This document shows, in pieces, positions 1 through 5,490 of a stretch of 5,490 nucleotides of DNA (within the stretch, counting starts at the first letter, position 1; every line of letters begins with the position of its first letter). The notes below the pieces were generated by a model. That model was given only the letters and a program-made list of their open reading frames with translations, was not told where the DNA came from and did not search any database. The stretch comes from Candidatus Zixiibacteriota bacterium (GTDB taxonomy: Bacteria > SM23-81 > DAOVCL01), in the NCBI GenBank assembly GCA_030670005.1, contig DAOVCL010000138.1, forward strand, positions 1 through 5,490, written 5' to 3'. A program made the translations under genes and the position numbers.

Positions 1-753
1 CCGATGTATGTGATTCATAACCGTGGTATAGCCCTTGATGGAACAAATCCAACTCTGTTGTCTGGATACGGTGGCTTTCGTGTTAGCATGAGACCATATT
101 TCTCCTCTAACCGGATTATTTGGCTGGAGAGAAGTGGAGTCTATGCTCTACCCGGAATACGCGGTGGTGCTGAGTTTGGAGAGGAATGGCATAAGGCAGG
201 GATGTTGGGAAATAAGCAGAATGTATTTGATGATTTTATCGCCGCAGCAGAATGGCTTATTAAAAATGGGTATACCAATCCTGAGAAACTGGCCATAAGC
301 GGAGGCAGCAATGGTGGTCTCTTGGTTGGCGCTGTGGAAGTGCAGCGACCAGAGCTATTTAAAGCGGTTATCTGCCAGGTGCCGCTTTTGGATATGTTGC
401 GTTACCACCTATTTTCGGTGGGCCGTTACTGGATTACCGAATATGGCAGCGCAGACAATCCAGACCAATTTAAATACCTTTATGAGTATTCACCCTATCA
501 CAATGTCAAGGTAGGGGTGAGATACCCGGCTACATTTATTGTGGCTGGAGGCAGAGATGCCAGGGTGGATCTCATGCACTCCAGAAAAATGACCGCCAGA
601 CTACAAAATGCCACATCAGGAGCGGCGCCAATACTTCTCTCCATCAGAAGAAAATCTGGCCATGGTTGGGAGATGACGAGAAGTAGGGCGATGAGCGAGC
701 AAGCAGATGTCTGGACATTTCTCATGTGGCAATTGGGTATGATAGGAGATTAG
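1..753 (+). CDS. Prolyl oligopeptidase (S9A) catalytic domain, 5'-truncated by window edge
   Basis: C-terminal part of a serine peptidase of the prolyl oligopeptidase family, which cuts short peptides after proline. The frame is already open at base 1, so the ATG at 4 is an internal Met and most of the protein (the beta-propeller and N-terminus of a roughly 700-residue family) lies upstream. Numbering from that Met, the alpha/beta-hydrolase core shows LLSGYGGF (18-25), IRGGAEFGEEWHKAG (52-66), the nucleophile elbow GGSNGG with Ser102 (codon 307-309), Asp185 in GGRDARVD and His220 in KSGHGWE. This is a complete Ser-Asp-His triad in the expected order and spacing. Trp143 and Arg187 match the pig enzyme's proline-stacking Trp595 and substrate-binding Arg643. 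The gene ends with tandem stops TAG TAG (751-756). Cellular location cannot be judged without the N-terminus. No terminator follows, so read-through into the gene at 830 is possible. Confidence 0.95.
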   Translation, partial: PMYVIHNRGIALDGTNPTLLSGYGGFRVSMRPYFSSNRIIWLERSGVYALPGIRGGAEFGEEWHKAGMLGNKQNVFDDFIAAAEWLIKNGYTNPEKLAISGGSNGGLLVGAVEVQRPELFKAVICQVPLLDMLRYHLFSVGRYWITEYGSADNPDQFKYLYEYSPYHNVKVGVRYPATFIVAGGRDARVDLMHSRKMTARLQNATSGAAPILLSIRRKSGHGWEMTRSRAMSEQADVWTFLMWQLGMIGD

Positions 754-829
754 TAGAGGCCGTTTATACTGAGGGACTGGGGAACCCGCAGTGATTATTA
801 GAGGAGGCTTATAAGCAGAGAAGTCAAAA

Positions 830-1447
830 ATGAAGATAAAGTTTCTGCTACCCTTTTTTGTCATCGCCTTAATAGCCAATGGTTGTTTTACCAACTTCCA
901 GACCGCAAAGACGGTTGATGGGACCAGCCTGACGGTTGGCTGGCAGAGGGTCCAACGAGAAGATCATTGGGTAGATTATTATGTGTTTATGCCCAGGTTT
1001 GGCCGGGCAGCAAGAAGAAACAGATTCGGATATGACATAGGAATTAGAGCTGTGCTCATATACAATCCGGAGAAGAAAGGGAACCCTCTCGGCCCTACTT
1101 TATTGGAGGACTTCAAGTTGCAGTTTCCTAAGAACAGGATTGCTGACCTAGCCATTGATACTGAGTTCTGGGGAATCTTCCCTATGAATCTATCGGTTCT
1201 GCTCAGCAGGGATCTCTGGGGCAGGATAACACCCTATTGTGAATTTGAAGCTACGGGAATACTATTGAACCTCCAATGGGAAGAGGATTGGACTATCTAT
1301 ATGCCCAGCTTGATCTATGGTCTGGAATTAAAGCTCTCCAGGAACTCTTCTATCTACATAGAAGGGGAGAGATGGTTAAGAGAGGGACTTGAGAAGAACC
1401 TTCTCTTTGGAGTGGCATTTAGGAGGCATATCTCCAGAAAGCGATGA
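830..1447 (+). CDS. Hypothetical probable lipoprotein, strand-rich (possible outer-membrane barrel)
   Basis: A 205-residue protein that I do not recognise. It starts with a short basic then hydrophobic segment (MKIKFLLPFFVIALIANGC), typical of an exported protein. Cys19 after A-N-G resembles a lipobox, but Asn at -2 is unusual, so lipidation is likely rather than certain. The rest alternates polar and hydrophobic residues and is rich in aromatics (for example residues 46-57 and 140-165), as in small outer-membrane beta-barrels. No enzyme motif is visible. ATG 830 is the only sensible start because an in-frame TAA lies at 812-814. Its Shine-Dalgarno is weak (GAGAAG, 818-823), while a stronger GAGGAGG at 801-807 is 22 bases away, too far for normal use. 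The gene lies 76 bases after the peptidase with no terminator between, so it may share that transcript. It converges on the minus-strand epimerase gene 100 bases downstream. Confidence 0.8.
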   Translation: MKIKFLLPFFVIALIANGCFTNFQTAKTVDGTSLTVGWQRVQREDHWVDYYVFMPRFGRAARRNRFGYDIGIRAVLIYNPEKKGNPLGPTLLEDFKLQFPKNRIADLAIDTEFWGIFPMNLSVLLSRDLWGRITPYCEFEATGILLNLQWEEDWTIYMPSLIYGLELKLSRNSSIYIEGERWLREGLEKNLLFGVAFRRHISRKR

Positions 1448-1547
1448 GAATCTGCTACCTTAGATGGAAGGGAAAAACATAGACCAACCTGAAGGTCCGT
1501 CCTGATTCCTGCCCCTTGACCGGCCAAATTCGACCTCTCAGTTAAAC
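1448..1547. other. Convergent intergenic gap, no clear terminator
   Basis: This 100-base gap separates two converging genes. I see no strong hairpin with a T-tract on either strand. The best candidate is a weak GACC/GGTC stem around 1480-1495 with an A-run at about 1473-1478, which would be the T-run of a minus-strand terminator. The stem is too short to call. Confidence 0.4.
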
Positions 1548-2480
1548 CTAATGTGAAGGGCGGAAGGAGTCAACAGTAGCCCTCAATCCCCTATCAAGAT
1601 CGGTATGGGGTTCCCAACCCAAGATCTCCTTGGCCTTGTGATGGGAGAGAATAGATGCCTTTAGGTCTCCTGGTCGGGGGGGAAGATACTCCTTTTCCCC
1701 TTGGTATCCTATTATCCTGATCAGCTTTTCACAGAGGCTTTGGGTAGTTGTCCCTATGCCGGTGCCTATGTTTACCGTTTGGCCATCCCCCTGGGTGAGG
1801 GAGAGAAGATTGGCCTCTACCACATCACTGACAAAGACATAATCCCTGATGCACCCTGGATCTCCTACCTCTTCCCGGCCGTTTATCTGGGGGGAAAGAC
1901 CGGCCAGGAGACGGTAGGAGAAGATGGCTACCACCCCTGCTTCCCCAAAGGGATCCTGGCGCGGGCCATAGACATTAGCATATCTGAGGATGGTATATCT
2001 CAGTCCCGCAAGCTGGCCAAAGGCTCTCAGGTAGTATTCAAAGGAGGTCTTAGAGACCGCATAGGGGGAGATGGGATAAGGTGGCTCCTCCTCCTGGTGG
2101 GGATCTAAACCCTCCCCATAGATTGCCCCTCCAGTGGAGGCAAAGATCAGTTTCCCCATCCCGTAGCGGAGGCAGTTTTGCAGTAAATTCAGGGAGCCGA
2201 GGATGTTTACCTGAGCATCCCTGAAGGGATCATCCACAGAGGCCTTTACGCTGGCCTGGGCGGCATGATGATTTACCACCTGCGGTTTCTCCTCTTGAAA
2301 GACCTCTGCCAACTCAGGATCCCTGATGTCCATCCGATAGAATTTGGCCGCCGGATTCAGATTCTTCCGTCTTCCGGTAGAGAGATCGTCCACCACGGCA
2401 ACCTTATGTCCCTCCTTGATAAGCCTATCCACAAGATGGGAGCCTATAAACCCTGCCCCTCCGGTGACCAGTATCCTCAT
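1548..2480 (-). CDS. NAD-dependent nucleotide-sugar epimerase, UDP-glucose 4-epimerase (GalE)-like
   Basis: Extended short-chain dehydrogenase/reductase of the epimerase/dehydratase family, cytoplasmic, about 310 residues (family size 310-340). It probably interconverts UDP-glucose and UDP-galactose or their N-acetyl forms, supplying sugars for surface polysaccharide. Numbered from ATG 2480, the Rossmann motif is GGAGFIG (Gly7, Gly10, Gly13), Asp31 in VVDDLSTG should bind the NAD ribose, STGGAIYG (115-122) carries the catalytic Ser/Thr region, and YAVSK gives Tyr140 and Lys144. NVYGPRQDP (169-177) and IRDYVFVSDVV are typical of GalE-like enzymes. Substrate specificity cannot be read from the sequence. 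I chose ATG 2480 because family members begin MRILVTGGAGFIG and because it gives a 4-base ATGA overlap with the upstream stop. ATG 2492 would add MSTP and a 16-base overlap. Neither start has a clear Shine-Dalgarno, which suggests translational coupling to the lipoprotein gene. Confidence 0.93.
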   Translation of the reverse strand: MRILVTGGAGFIGSHLVDRLIKEGHKVAVVDDLSTGRRKNLNPAAKFYRMDIRDPELAEVFQEEKPQVVNHHAAQASVKASVDDPFRDAQVNILGSLNLLQNCLRYGMGKLIFASTGGAIYGEGLDPHQEEEPPYPISPYAVSKTSFEYYLRAFGQLAGLRYTILRYANVYGPRQDPFGEAGVVAIFSYRLLAGLSPQINGREEVGDPGCIRDYVFVSDVVEANLLSLTQGDGQTVNIGTGIGTTTQSLCEKLIRIIGYQGEKEYLPPRPGDLKASILSHHKAKEILGWEPHTDLDRGLRATVDSFRPSH

Positions 2481-3490
2481 TGGGGTTGACATTTGGTGGT
2501 GAAGGTCTGCATAATTAGGTCCAATTGTCTAAGATAAGGCTCCTTCTTTATCCCCGGGGCAAAGAGGGCGCCATCCAGCAAATATCTTCTCTTGCTCTCC
2601 CGATCCCAGAAACAGTAGAGCTTAAATGGTCCTCCTGCCACCAGCTTGGGGTTCCGCCAGGCCCCCCAGACCTCCCAACCTCGGTGCCCACTTAAGCTGA
2701 CTCGCCGCCATCCGGTGTAATCTGGAGCCACCTCATCCCCTCCATAATAGGTTTTTCCCACCTCGTTCCTCTTTCTGATGGCCCATTGGGGGGTCAGAAT
2801 GCTGTCACCGCCCTCCTCCCACCAGATGAATATCCATCTGTCAGGTACCTTCTTTAGCAGCCAGACAAATCCGGGGGCCTCGTCTCTCAGGGAGAAGCCC
2901 CAGGGGATCCTCATGCTCCAACCCCATTTCTGGAAGATCTCCCTCTCCAGTTTCCTCTGCTCATTCTTCTTGAATAACCAAACCATAGTCTTCTCGTTAA
3001 GGGCTTTCTCCATAACTCGGAAGACATCCTCCTTGCCCTCGAAGAGTTTAGCCCTGAGGACTGGGTAGGTGGGGGCGGTAAGTATCATCAGCTCCTGATC
3101 TTTGGCCCAAACATCCCTCTTGGCGAAGAGGAAGGCCCTTCCCTCCTCAACCATCTGGCGGGCCTGGGGGCTCAAAAGCGAGCCGATCTCCTGGGTTGCC
3201 GGTCCCGATGAATTTAAGGGAGAGATGATAAGGAGATTTCTTGACTTCTTGTATAGATCGAACTTGCTCTGGTCAATCCTCCTTACGGTAAAGACCTTCT
3301 CCTCTTGGGGTGTGTAGACCCTTCTCTCGAATATCTCCTGCAGCAGGGGATAGACCATCTCCCATTCCCCTGGGTTGGCCAAGACCATAACCTCATGGTC
3401 TGAACCAATTCCAGGAGGAAGAGGGGAACATCCCCCAGAGAGGAGAAGAAAGAGAATTGGTATAAAAAGGGCTCTTCTCATAGGCCGCAT
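2477..3490 (-). CDS. DUF4837-like lipoprotein of unknown function
   Basis: A 337-residue exported protein. From ATG 3490 it has a basic N-terminus (MRPMRR), a hydrophobic stretch and the lipobox LSGGC with Cys21, so it should be lipid-anchored in the envelope. The mature part begins SPLPPGIGSDHEVMVLANPGEW and ends in the pattern GWEVWGAWRNP, GGPF, a Tyr/Phe/Trp stretch, then LLDGALFAPGIKKEPYLRQLDLIMQTF. From memory this matches the DUF4837 family, known from Bacteroidetes and related or candidate phyla and lacking an assigned function. The middle is Trp-rich (WGWSMRIPWGF; DRWIFIWWEE). ATG 3490 is preferred because AAGGGAG (3495-3501) lies 4 bases before it and the signal peptide starts there. 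The frame stays open to an ATG at 3592, but that extension is encoded by palindromic repeat DNA and would place 34 non-signal residues before the signal peptide. It is first in a two-gene unit with the epimerase. Confidence 0.82.
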   Translation of the reverse strand: MRPMRRALFIPILFLLLSGGCSPLPPGIGSDHEVMVLANPGEWEMVYPLLQEIFERRVYTPQEEKVFTVRRIDQSKFDLYKKSRNLLIISPLNSSGPATQEIGSLLSPQARQMVEEGRAFLFAKRDVWAKDQELMILTAPTYPVLRAKLFEGKEDVFRVMEKALNEKTMVWLFKKNEQRKLEREIFQKWGWSMRIPWGFSLRDEAPGFVWLLKKVPDRWIFIWWEEGGDSILTPQWAIRKRNEVGKTYYGGDEVAPDYTGWRRVSLSGHRGWEVWGAWRNPKLVAGGPFKLYCFWDRESKRRYLLDGALFAPGIKKEPYLRQLDLIMQTFTTKCQPQ

Positions 3491-3494
3491 TTGG

Positions 3495-3501
3495 CTCCCT
3501 T
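3495..3501 (-). promoter_or_regulatory. Ribosome binding site deciding the start of the DUF4837-like gene
   Basis: On the minus strand AAGGGAG lies 4 bases before ATG 3490 and 13 bases before the next Met (3481). It favours ATG 3490 over both the long extension starting at 3592 and the later Met. Confidence 0.6.
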
Positions 3502-3517
3502 CAGTCGCTCTGAAAGC

Positions 3518-3537
3518 GGGTCGGATAAATCCGACCC
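3518..3537. repeat. Palindrome C: perfect 8-bp inverted repeat, REP-like
   Basis: GGGTCGGA and TCCGACCC flank a 4-base TAAA loop with no mismatch. On the minus strand it is preceded by TGTAG, and this arrangement recalls short dispersed palindromic (REP-like) units in many uncultured bacterial genomes. Only one copy is in the window, so dispersal is inferred. It lies 28 bases upstream of the DUF4837-like start codon, within the transcribed leader. Confidence 0.6.
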
Positions 3538-3556
3538 CTACAAAAACTAATGCTCC

Positions 3557-3581
3557 GCAATCCTCCGCTCGCTCGGATTGC
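3557..3581. repeat. Palindrome B: 7-bp inverted repeat with GCGGAG direct repeats
   Basis: GCAATCC and GGATTGC flank an 11-base loop. On the minus strand the hexamer GCGGAG occurs three times in and around it (3581-3586, 3563-3568, 3553-3558). The composition resembles REP-type units. A run of five T lies about 10 bases beyond it on the minus strand, too far from the stem for a good terminator. Confidence 0.5.
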
Positions 3582-3594
3582 TCCGCTGTCACCC

Positions 3595-3625
3595 TTGAAG
3601 TCCCAACCTACGGTCGGGACTTCAA
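3595..3625. repeat. Palindrome A: strong 31-base hairpin at the predicted 5' end of the leader
   Basis: A 10-bp perfect arm pair (TTGAAGTCCC / GGGACTTCAA) continues inward on the minus-strand RNA with a G-U pair and three more Watson-Crick pairs, closing on a 3-base loop. The total is about 14 bp in 31 bases. It begins a few bases after the predicted transcription start, so the mRNA would open with a stable stem-loop, an arrangement known to slow 5'-end decay. It could equally be a dispersed repeat unit. Confidence 0.65.
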
Positions 3626-3635
3626 ACAACCCCCA

Positions 3636-3664
3636 ATTATAACTGGTCAAACCCTGCTTGTCAA
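3636..3664 (-). promoter_or_regulatory. Consensus sigma-70 promoter for the DUF4837/epimerase unit
   Basis: On the minus strand the -35 box TTGACA (3659-3664) and the -10 box TATAAT (3636-3641) are both perfect and separated by the optimal 17 bases (3642-3658). Transcription should start near 3629, giving a leader of about 140 bases before ATG 3490. The -35 box sits one base after the T-tract of the upstream terminator, so this promoter starts an independent unit. Confidence 0.85.
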
Positions 3665-3665
3665 C

Positions 3666-3693
3666 AAAAAAGCCGTTCCTCAATGGAACGGCT
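3666..3693 (-). terminator. Rho-independent terminator after the HtrA-like gene
   Basis: Reading the minus strand, AGCCGTTCC, loop ATTGA, GGAACGGCT form a perfect 9-bp stem followed by a run of T (3666-3671, the first of which can also pair in the stem). The stem's first base is the last base of the HtrA-like stop codon (TGA, 3693-3695). It closes the sigma/anti-sigma/HtrA unit. Confidence 0.95.
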
Positions 3694-4895
3694 CAATCCC
3701 TGCCCAGTTTCCGCCTGAGCGTCTCTATCTCCTTCTCCAATCTATCCAGCCTCTGCTTGAGTTTCTCCGAGGAGAACTCCTCCTTTAACCAGTCCAGATC
3801 GGGAAACTGGAAGTCCTTCCATATTTTCTCCTTACCGATCCGGGAATACTTCGGCCTCTTTCCTATCTTAACTCTTACCGGCTTCTCTTTCCCATCCCTG
3901 ATGATGAGGAGGTTAACCTCTTCCCCGGGAGAGGTGGAGGTAACCATATCCCTGAGCTGAGCGGAATTGTTGACCTTTTCTCCCCGGTATCTTACAATTA
4001 TATCTCCCCTCTTTATCCCTGCCTTCTGGGCGGGGCTATCATCGACTACATCGGAGACCAAAACCCCTTTCTTTACTTCAAAATGCTCGCTCAAAGAAGG
4101 GGTAAGATTCTGGATGATAACCCCCAGCCACCCCCTTTCTACCTTTCCCTTTTTTATCAACTGGGAGGCCACTTCACTGGCCTTGTTTATGGCGATGGCC
4201 AGAGTCATCCCCTGATAGGGGAGACCAAAGTGGGGGGAGAGGATATTGATGGACCTCTTCGCCTTGGTGGAGGAGCCAACCCTCCCCCGGAAGGAGGCTT
4301 TTACCAACCCAGAGGCCGTGCCAGTGACTATCCCTACCAACTCACCGTCTGAGTTTAAGATCCCCCCCCCGCTGTTCCCCGGGGAAGCGAAGGCGCTTAG
4401 CTGCAGGAGACCATCCTCCCTTCTCCCGCTAAAAAGGCCAAGGGAGACCGAGGGGGCAAGGCCGAATGAGTTGCCCAGAACGATGACCCAGGAACCCGGT
4501 TTCAACCTCGCCGAGTCGCCTATTTTGGCCGATATAAACCCATCGGCCTCGATCTTGAGAACGGTGAGATTTGATTCAGCATCTGAGCCCACCAGTTTTG
4601 CCTGATAGCACTTCCCATTCCAAAGGGTAGCCTCCACCTGTTGGTCCTCACCAACCACATCCCCGGTGGTCAGTATGTATCCTTCCTTCCTGATGATCAC
4701 ACCGGAGCCCACATCTTTTTGAGGGCCAAACCCATCCCTGGTGGAGATGCTCACCAGGCTTGGTTGGCCCCCCTTAACGATTGCCTCTATCTCCTTTTCC
4801 AGGGATTTAAGGACTGACCCATCTGCAAAGAGGATAGGGATCCCGATGCCCCAAAGGAAAAGCAAGGGAATTATGAATACTCTTAACTTTCTCAT
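3693..4895 (-). CDS. HtrA/DegP-like PDZ protein with degenerate catalytic triad (probable pseudoprotease)
   Basis: A 400-residue envelope protein with HtrA layout. It has a signal peptide (residues 1-24, probable cut LFA/DG), a trypsin-like domain (about 45-215), one PDZ domain (about 256-348, starting RGWLGVIIQ and including SPAQKAGIKRGDIIV) and a C-terminal coiled coil (about 376-400, KLKQRLDRLEKEIETLRRKL). Active HtrA proteins have ILTNxHVV, DLAVLKI and GNSGG. Here they read ILTTGDVV, with Asp79 (codon 4659-4661) for His, and SNLTVLKI, with Asn109 (codon 4569-4571) for Asp, while Ser175 in GNSGG is intact. No His occurs before about residue 222, so no obvious substitute exists. I infer little or no proteolysis, and a role in binding or sensing through PDZ and coiled coil. 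AGGAGG lies 8 bases before the ATG. The gene is 12 bases after the anti-sigma stop, so the two are almost certainly co-transcribed. Confidence 0.92.
   Translation of the reverse strand: MRKLRVFIIPLLFLWGIGIPILFADGSVLKSLEKEIEAIVKGGQPSLVSISTRDGFGPQKDVGSGVIIRKEGYILTTGDVVGEDQQVEATLWNGKCYQAKLVGSDAESNLTVLKIEADGFISAKIGDSARLKPGSWVIVLGNSFGLAPSVSLGLFSGRREDGLLQLSAFASPGNSGGGILNSDGELVGIVTGTASGLVKASFRGRVGSSTKAKRSINILSPHFGLPYQGMTLAIAINKASEVASQLIKKGKVERGWLGVIIQNLTPSLSEHFEVKKGVLVSDVVDDSPAQKAGIKRGDIIVRYRGEKVNNSAQLRDMVTSTSPGEEVNLLIIRDGKEKPVRVKIGKRPKYSRIGKEKIWKDFQFPDLDWLKEEFSSEKLKQRLDRLEKEIETLRRKLGRD
4362..4370. repeat. Nine-base C/G homopolymer next to the nucleophile codon
   Basis: A run of nine C (G on the coding strand) encodes the three Gly residues directly after Ser175 of the HtrA-like protein. 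A slip by one base here would shift the frame and remove the PDZ domain. The frame is intact in this sequence. Confidence 0.7.
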
Positions 4896-4907
4896 TTCTC
4901 TCCCCTC

Positions 4908-5450
4908 CTAAAAAGAGGTAGATTCTCCTTGCGGCCGATTGGTTATCACGGGGAGGATGTATCTTGTCCCTCTTTCGGAGAGACTATCCCCTGGGGGCTT
5001 AAACCTCTCCAGGCTAACCCCGACCCCGCTGGTCTGGTAACCGAATCCGGCCTCTCTCCCTAATATCTGGCTTCCCGCAGGTTGAATGTTCACTATGTCT
5101 GCCTCTGAGATACGATAGTTTCTCTGGCCAGGTGAGTGAGAGAGGAAGAGGTAACCCGCGGCCACAAAGATGAGCAGAGCAGCCAGTGCGGGAGCCGGAG
5201 AGAGAACCCGTCGATAGCCCCCCTTAGGAGATTTCCTTCTCAGTTGGCTCCAAAGCCTGGCCTCAAACCCCGGGGAGGGCTCAACCATCTCCAAATCATT
5301 CAATCTGCCCATCAGGGCCCTCATCCGCTGCAATCTATCTCTACACCTGATGCAGACTTCAAGGTGGGCCTCCACCTCCTCTTTGGCCGCCTGGTTCAGG
5401 GTTCCCTCTATGTAATTCGAAGATAGCTCTTCTAACTCTTTACAATTCAT
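4908..5450 (-). CDS. Membrane-anchored zinc-finger (ZAS/zf-HC2) anti-sigma factor
   Basis: A 180-residue single-pass protein. The N-terminal cytoplasmic part (1-37) is a zinc-binding anti-sigma domain with Cys3, His29, Cys33 and Cys36 (HxxxCxxC preceded by MNC and YIEGTL), which should bind and hold an ECF sigma factor. A basic linker (71-81, RRKSPKGGYRR) precedes one membrane helix (about 85-103, PAPALAALLIFVAAGYLFL), leaving about 75 residues outside the cytoplasmic membrane. That segment has no domain I recognise and ends ESTSF, whose Thr-x-Phe end fits a class I PDZ ligand. The ATG is supported by AAGGAGG (5458-5464) at a 7-base spacing and by a 4-base ATGA overlap with the upstream frame. 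It lies directly before the HtrA-like gene, as in envelope-stress modules where signals are passed through the anti-sigma factor. Which sigma factor it binds is not visible here. Confidence 0.9.
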   Translation of the reverse strand: MNCKELEELSSNYIEGTLNQAAKEEVEAHLEVCIRCRDRLQRMRALMGRLNDLEMVEPSPGFEARLWSQLRRKSPKGGYRRVLSPAPALAALLIFVAAGYLFLSHSPGQRNYRISEADIVNIQPAGSQILGREAGFGYQTSGVGVSLERFKPPGDSLSERGTRYILPVITNRPQGESTSF

Positions 5451-5490
5451 AGGCCCTCCTCCTTCATTAAGTAGTTTTTCTGTTTAAAGT
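5447..5490 (-). CDS. C-terminal tail of an upstream gene, probably an ECF sigma factor (cut by window edge)
   Basis: An open minus-strand frame enters from the window edge and ends in TGA (5447-5449), overlapping the anti-sigma ATG by 4 bases. The visible tail reads FKQKNYLMKEEGL. Such a short basic and acidic tail suits the end of an ECF sigma factor, and a sigma gene is the expected neighbour of a zinc-finger anti-sigma gene. Thirteen residues cannot prove identity. Of the other two frames, one stops at TAA 5467-5469 and the other stops at TAA near 5485 before joining the anti-sigma frame. Confidence 0.45.
   Translation of the reverse strand, partial: FKQKNYLMKEEGL

Noticed and set aside
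4..6. ATG at position 4 as the true start of the peptidase
   Set aside because: The frame is open to the window edge, and prolyl oligopeptidases carry several hundred residues before this point, including the propeller.
781..810. GGAAC at 781-785 as the -35 of an ECF-sigma promoter for the gene at 830
   Set aside because: No matching -10 element is found at the usual 16-17 base spacing.
1473..1495. Possible minus-strand terminator after the epimerase gene
   Set aside because: The stem is only about 4 bp with a large loop and the T-run is displaced from it, so it is not distinguishable from chance.
1701..2108. Plus-strand 135-residue open frame inside the epimerase gene
   Set aside because: It is antisense to well-conserved epimerase motifs and resembles no protein I know, so it is a shadow frame.
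3555..3581. Palindrome B as an attenuator/terminator in the leader
   Set aside because: The T-run on the minus strand starts about 10 bases after the stem and the stem has an 11-base loop, so it is a poor intrinsic terminator.
3491..3592. N-terminal extension of the DUF4837-like protein to an ATG at 3592
   Set aside because: It would put 34 residues encoded by palindromic repeat DNA before a clear lipoprotein signal peptide. A Shine-Dalgarno precedes ATG 3490, and no convincing one serves 3592.
3501..3683. Minus-strand 60-residue open frame
   Set aside because: It begins inside the terminator hairpin and runs through the promoter and the palindromes. It is an accidental frame over regulatory DNA.

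Overview
The window looks like chromosomal DNA from a bacterium with an inner and an outer membrane, of roughly balanced GC content. It encodes two probable lipoproteins, an HtrA-type envelope protein and a membrane-anchored anti-sigma factor. The DUF4837-type lipoprotein points towards Bacteroidetes or a deep-branching FCB or candidate-phylum lineage such as WOR-3. That placement comes from remembered family distribution and is tentative. No tRNA, rRNA, CRISPR array, transposase or phage gene was seen.

Layout. Positions 1-753 (+) hold the C-terminal catalytic domain of a prolyl oligopeptidase (family S9A) whose start lies outside the window. Positions 830-1447 (+) encode an unrecognised, strand-rich, probable lipoprotein. 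After a 100-base convergent gap everything is on the minus strand. Read in its own direction from the right edge, this strand has the tail of an unidentified gene (probably an ECF sigma factor, 5447-5490), a zinc-finger anti-sigma factor (4908-5450) and an HtrA-like PDZ protein (3693-4895), closed by a textbook intrinsic terminator (3666-3693). Directly behind the terminator is a perfect TTGACA-17-TATAAT promoter (3636-3664). It starts a second unit with a roughly 140-base leader full of palindromes, a DUF4837-like lipoprotein (2477-3490) and a GalE-like nucleotide-sugar epimerase (1548-2480), the last two overlapping by 4 bases.

How the genes may work together. Sigma factor (inferred), anti-sigma factor and HtrA form a recognisable envelope-stress layout. 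In this copy the HtrA domain has lost two of its three catalytic residues (His to Asp, Asp to Asn) but keeps the nucleophile motif GNSGG and the PDZ domain. The neighbouring anti-sigma factor ends in Thr-Ser-Phe, which fits a PDZ-ligand tail. This suggests, as inference only, a sensor or scaffold in which a pseudoprotease docks the anti-sigma factor rather than cutting it. The DUF4837/GalE pair is probably a separate, sigma-70-driven unit for envelope or surface-sugar functions.
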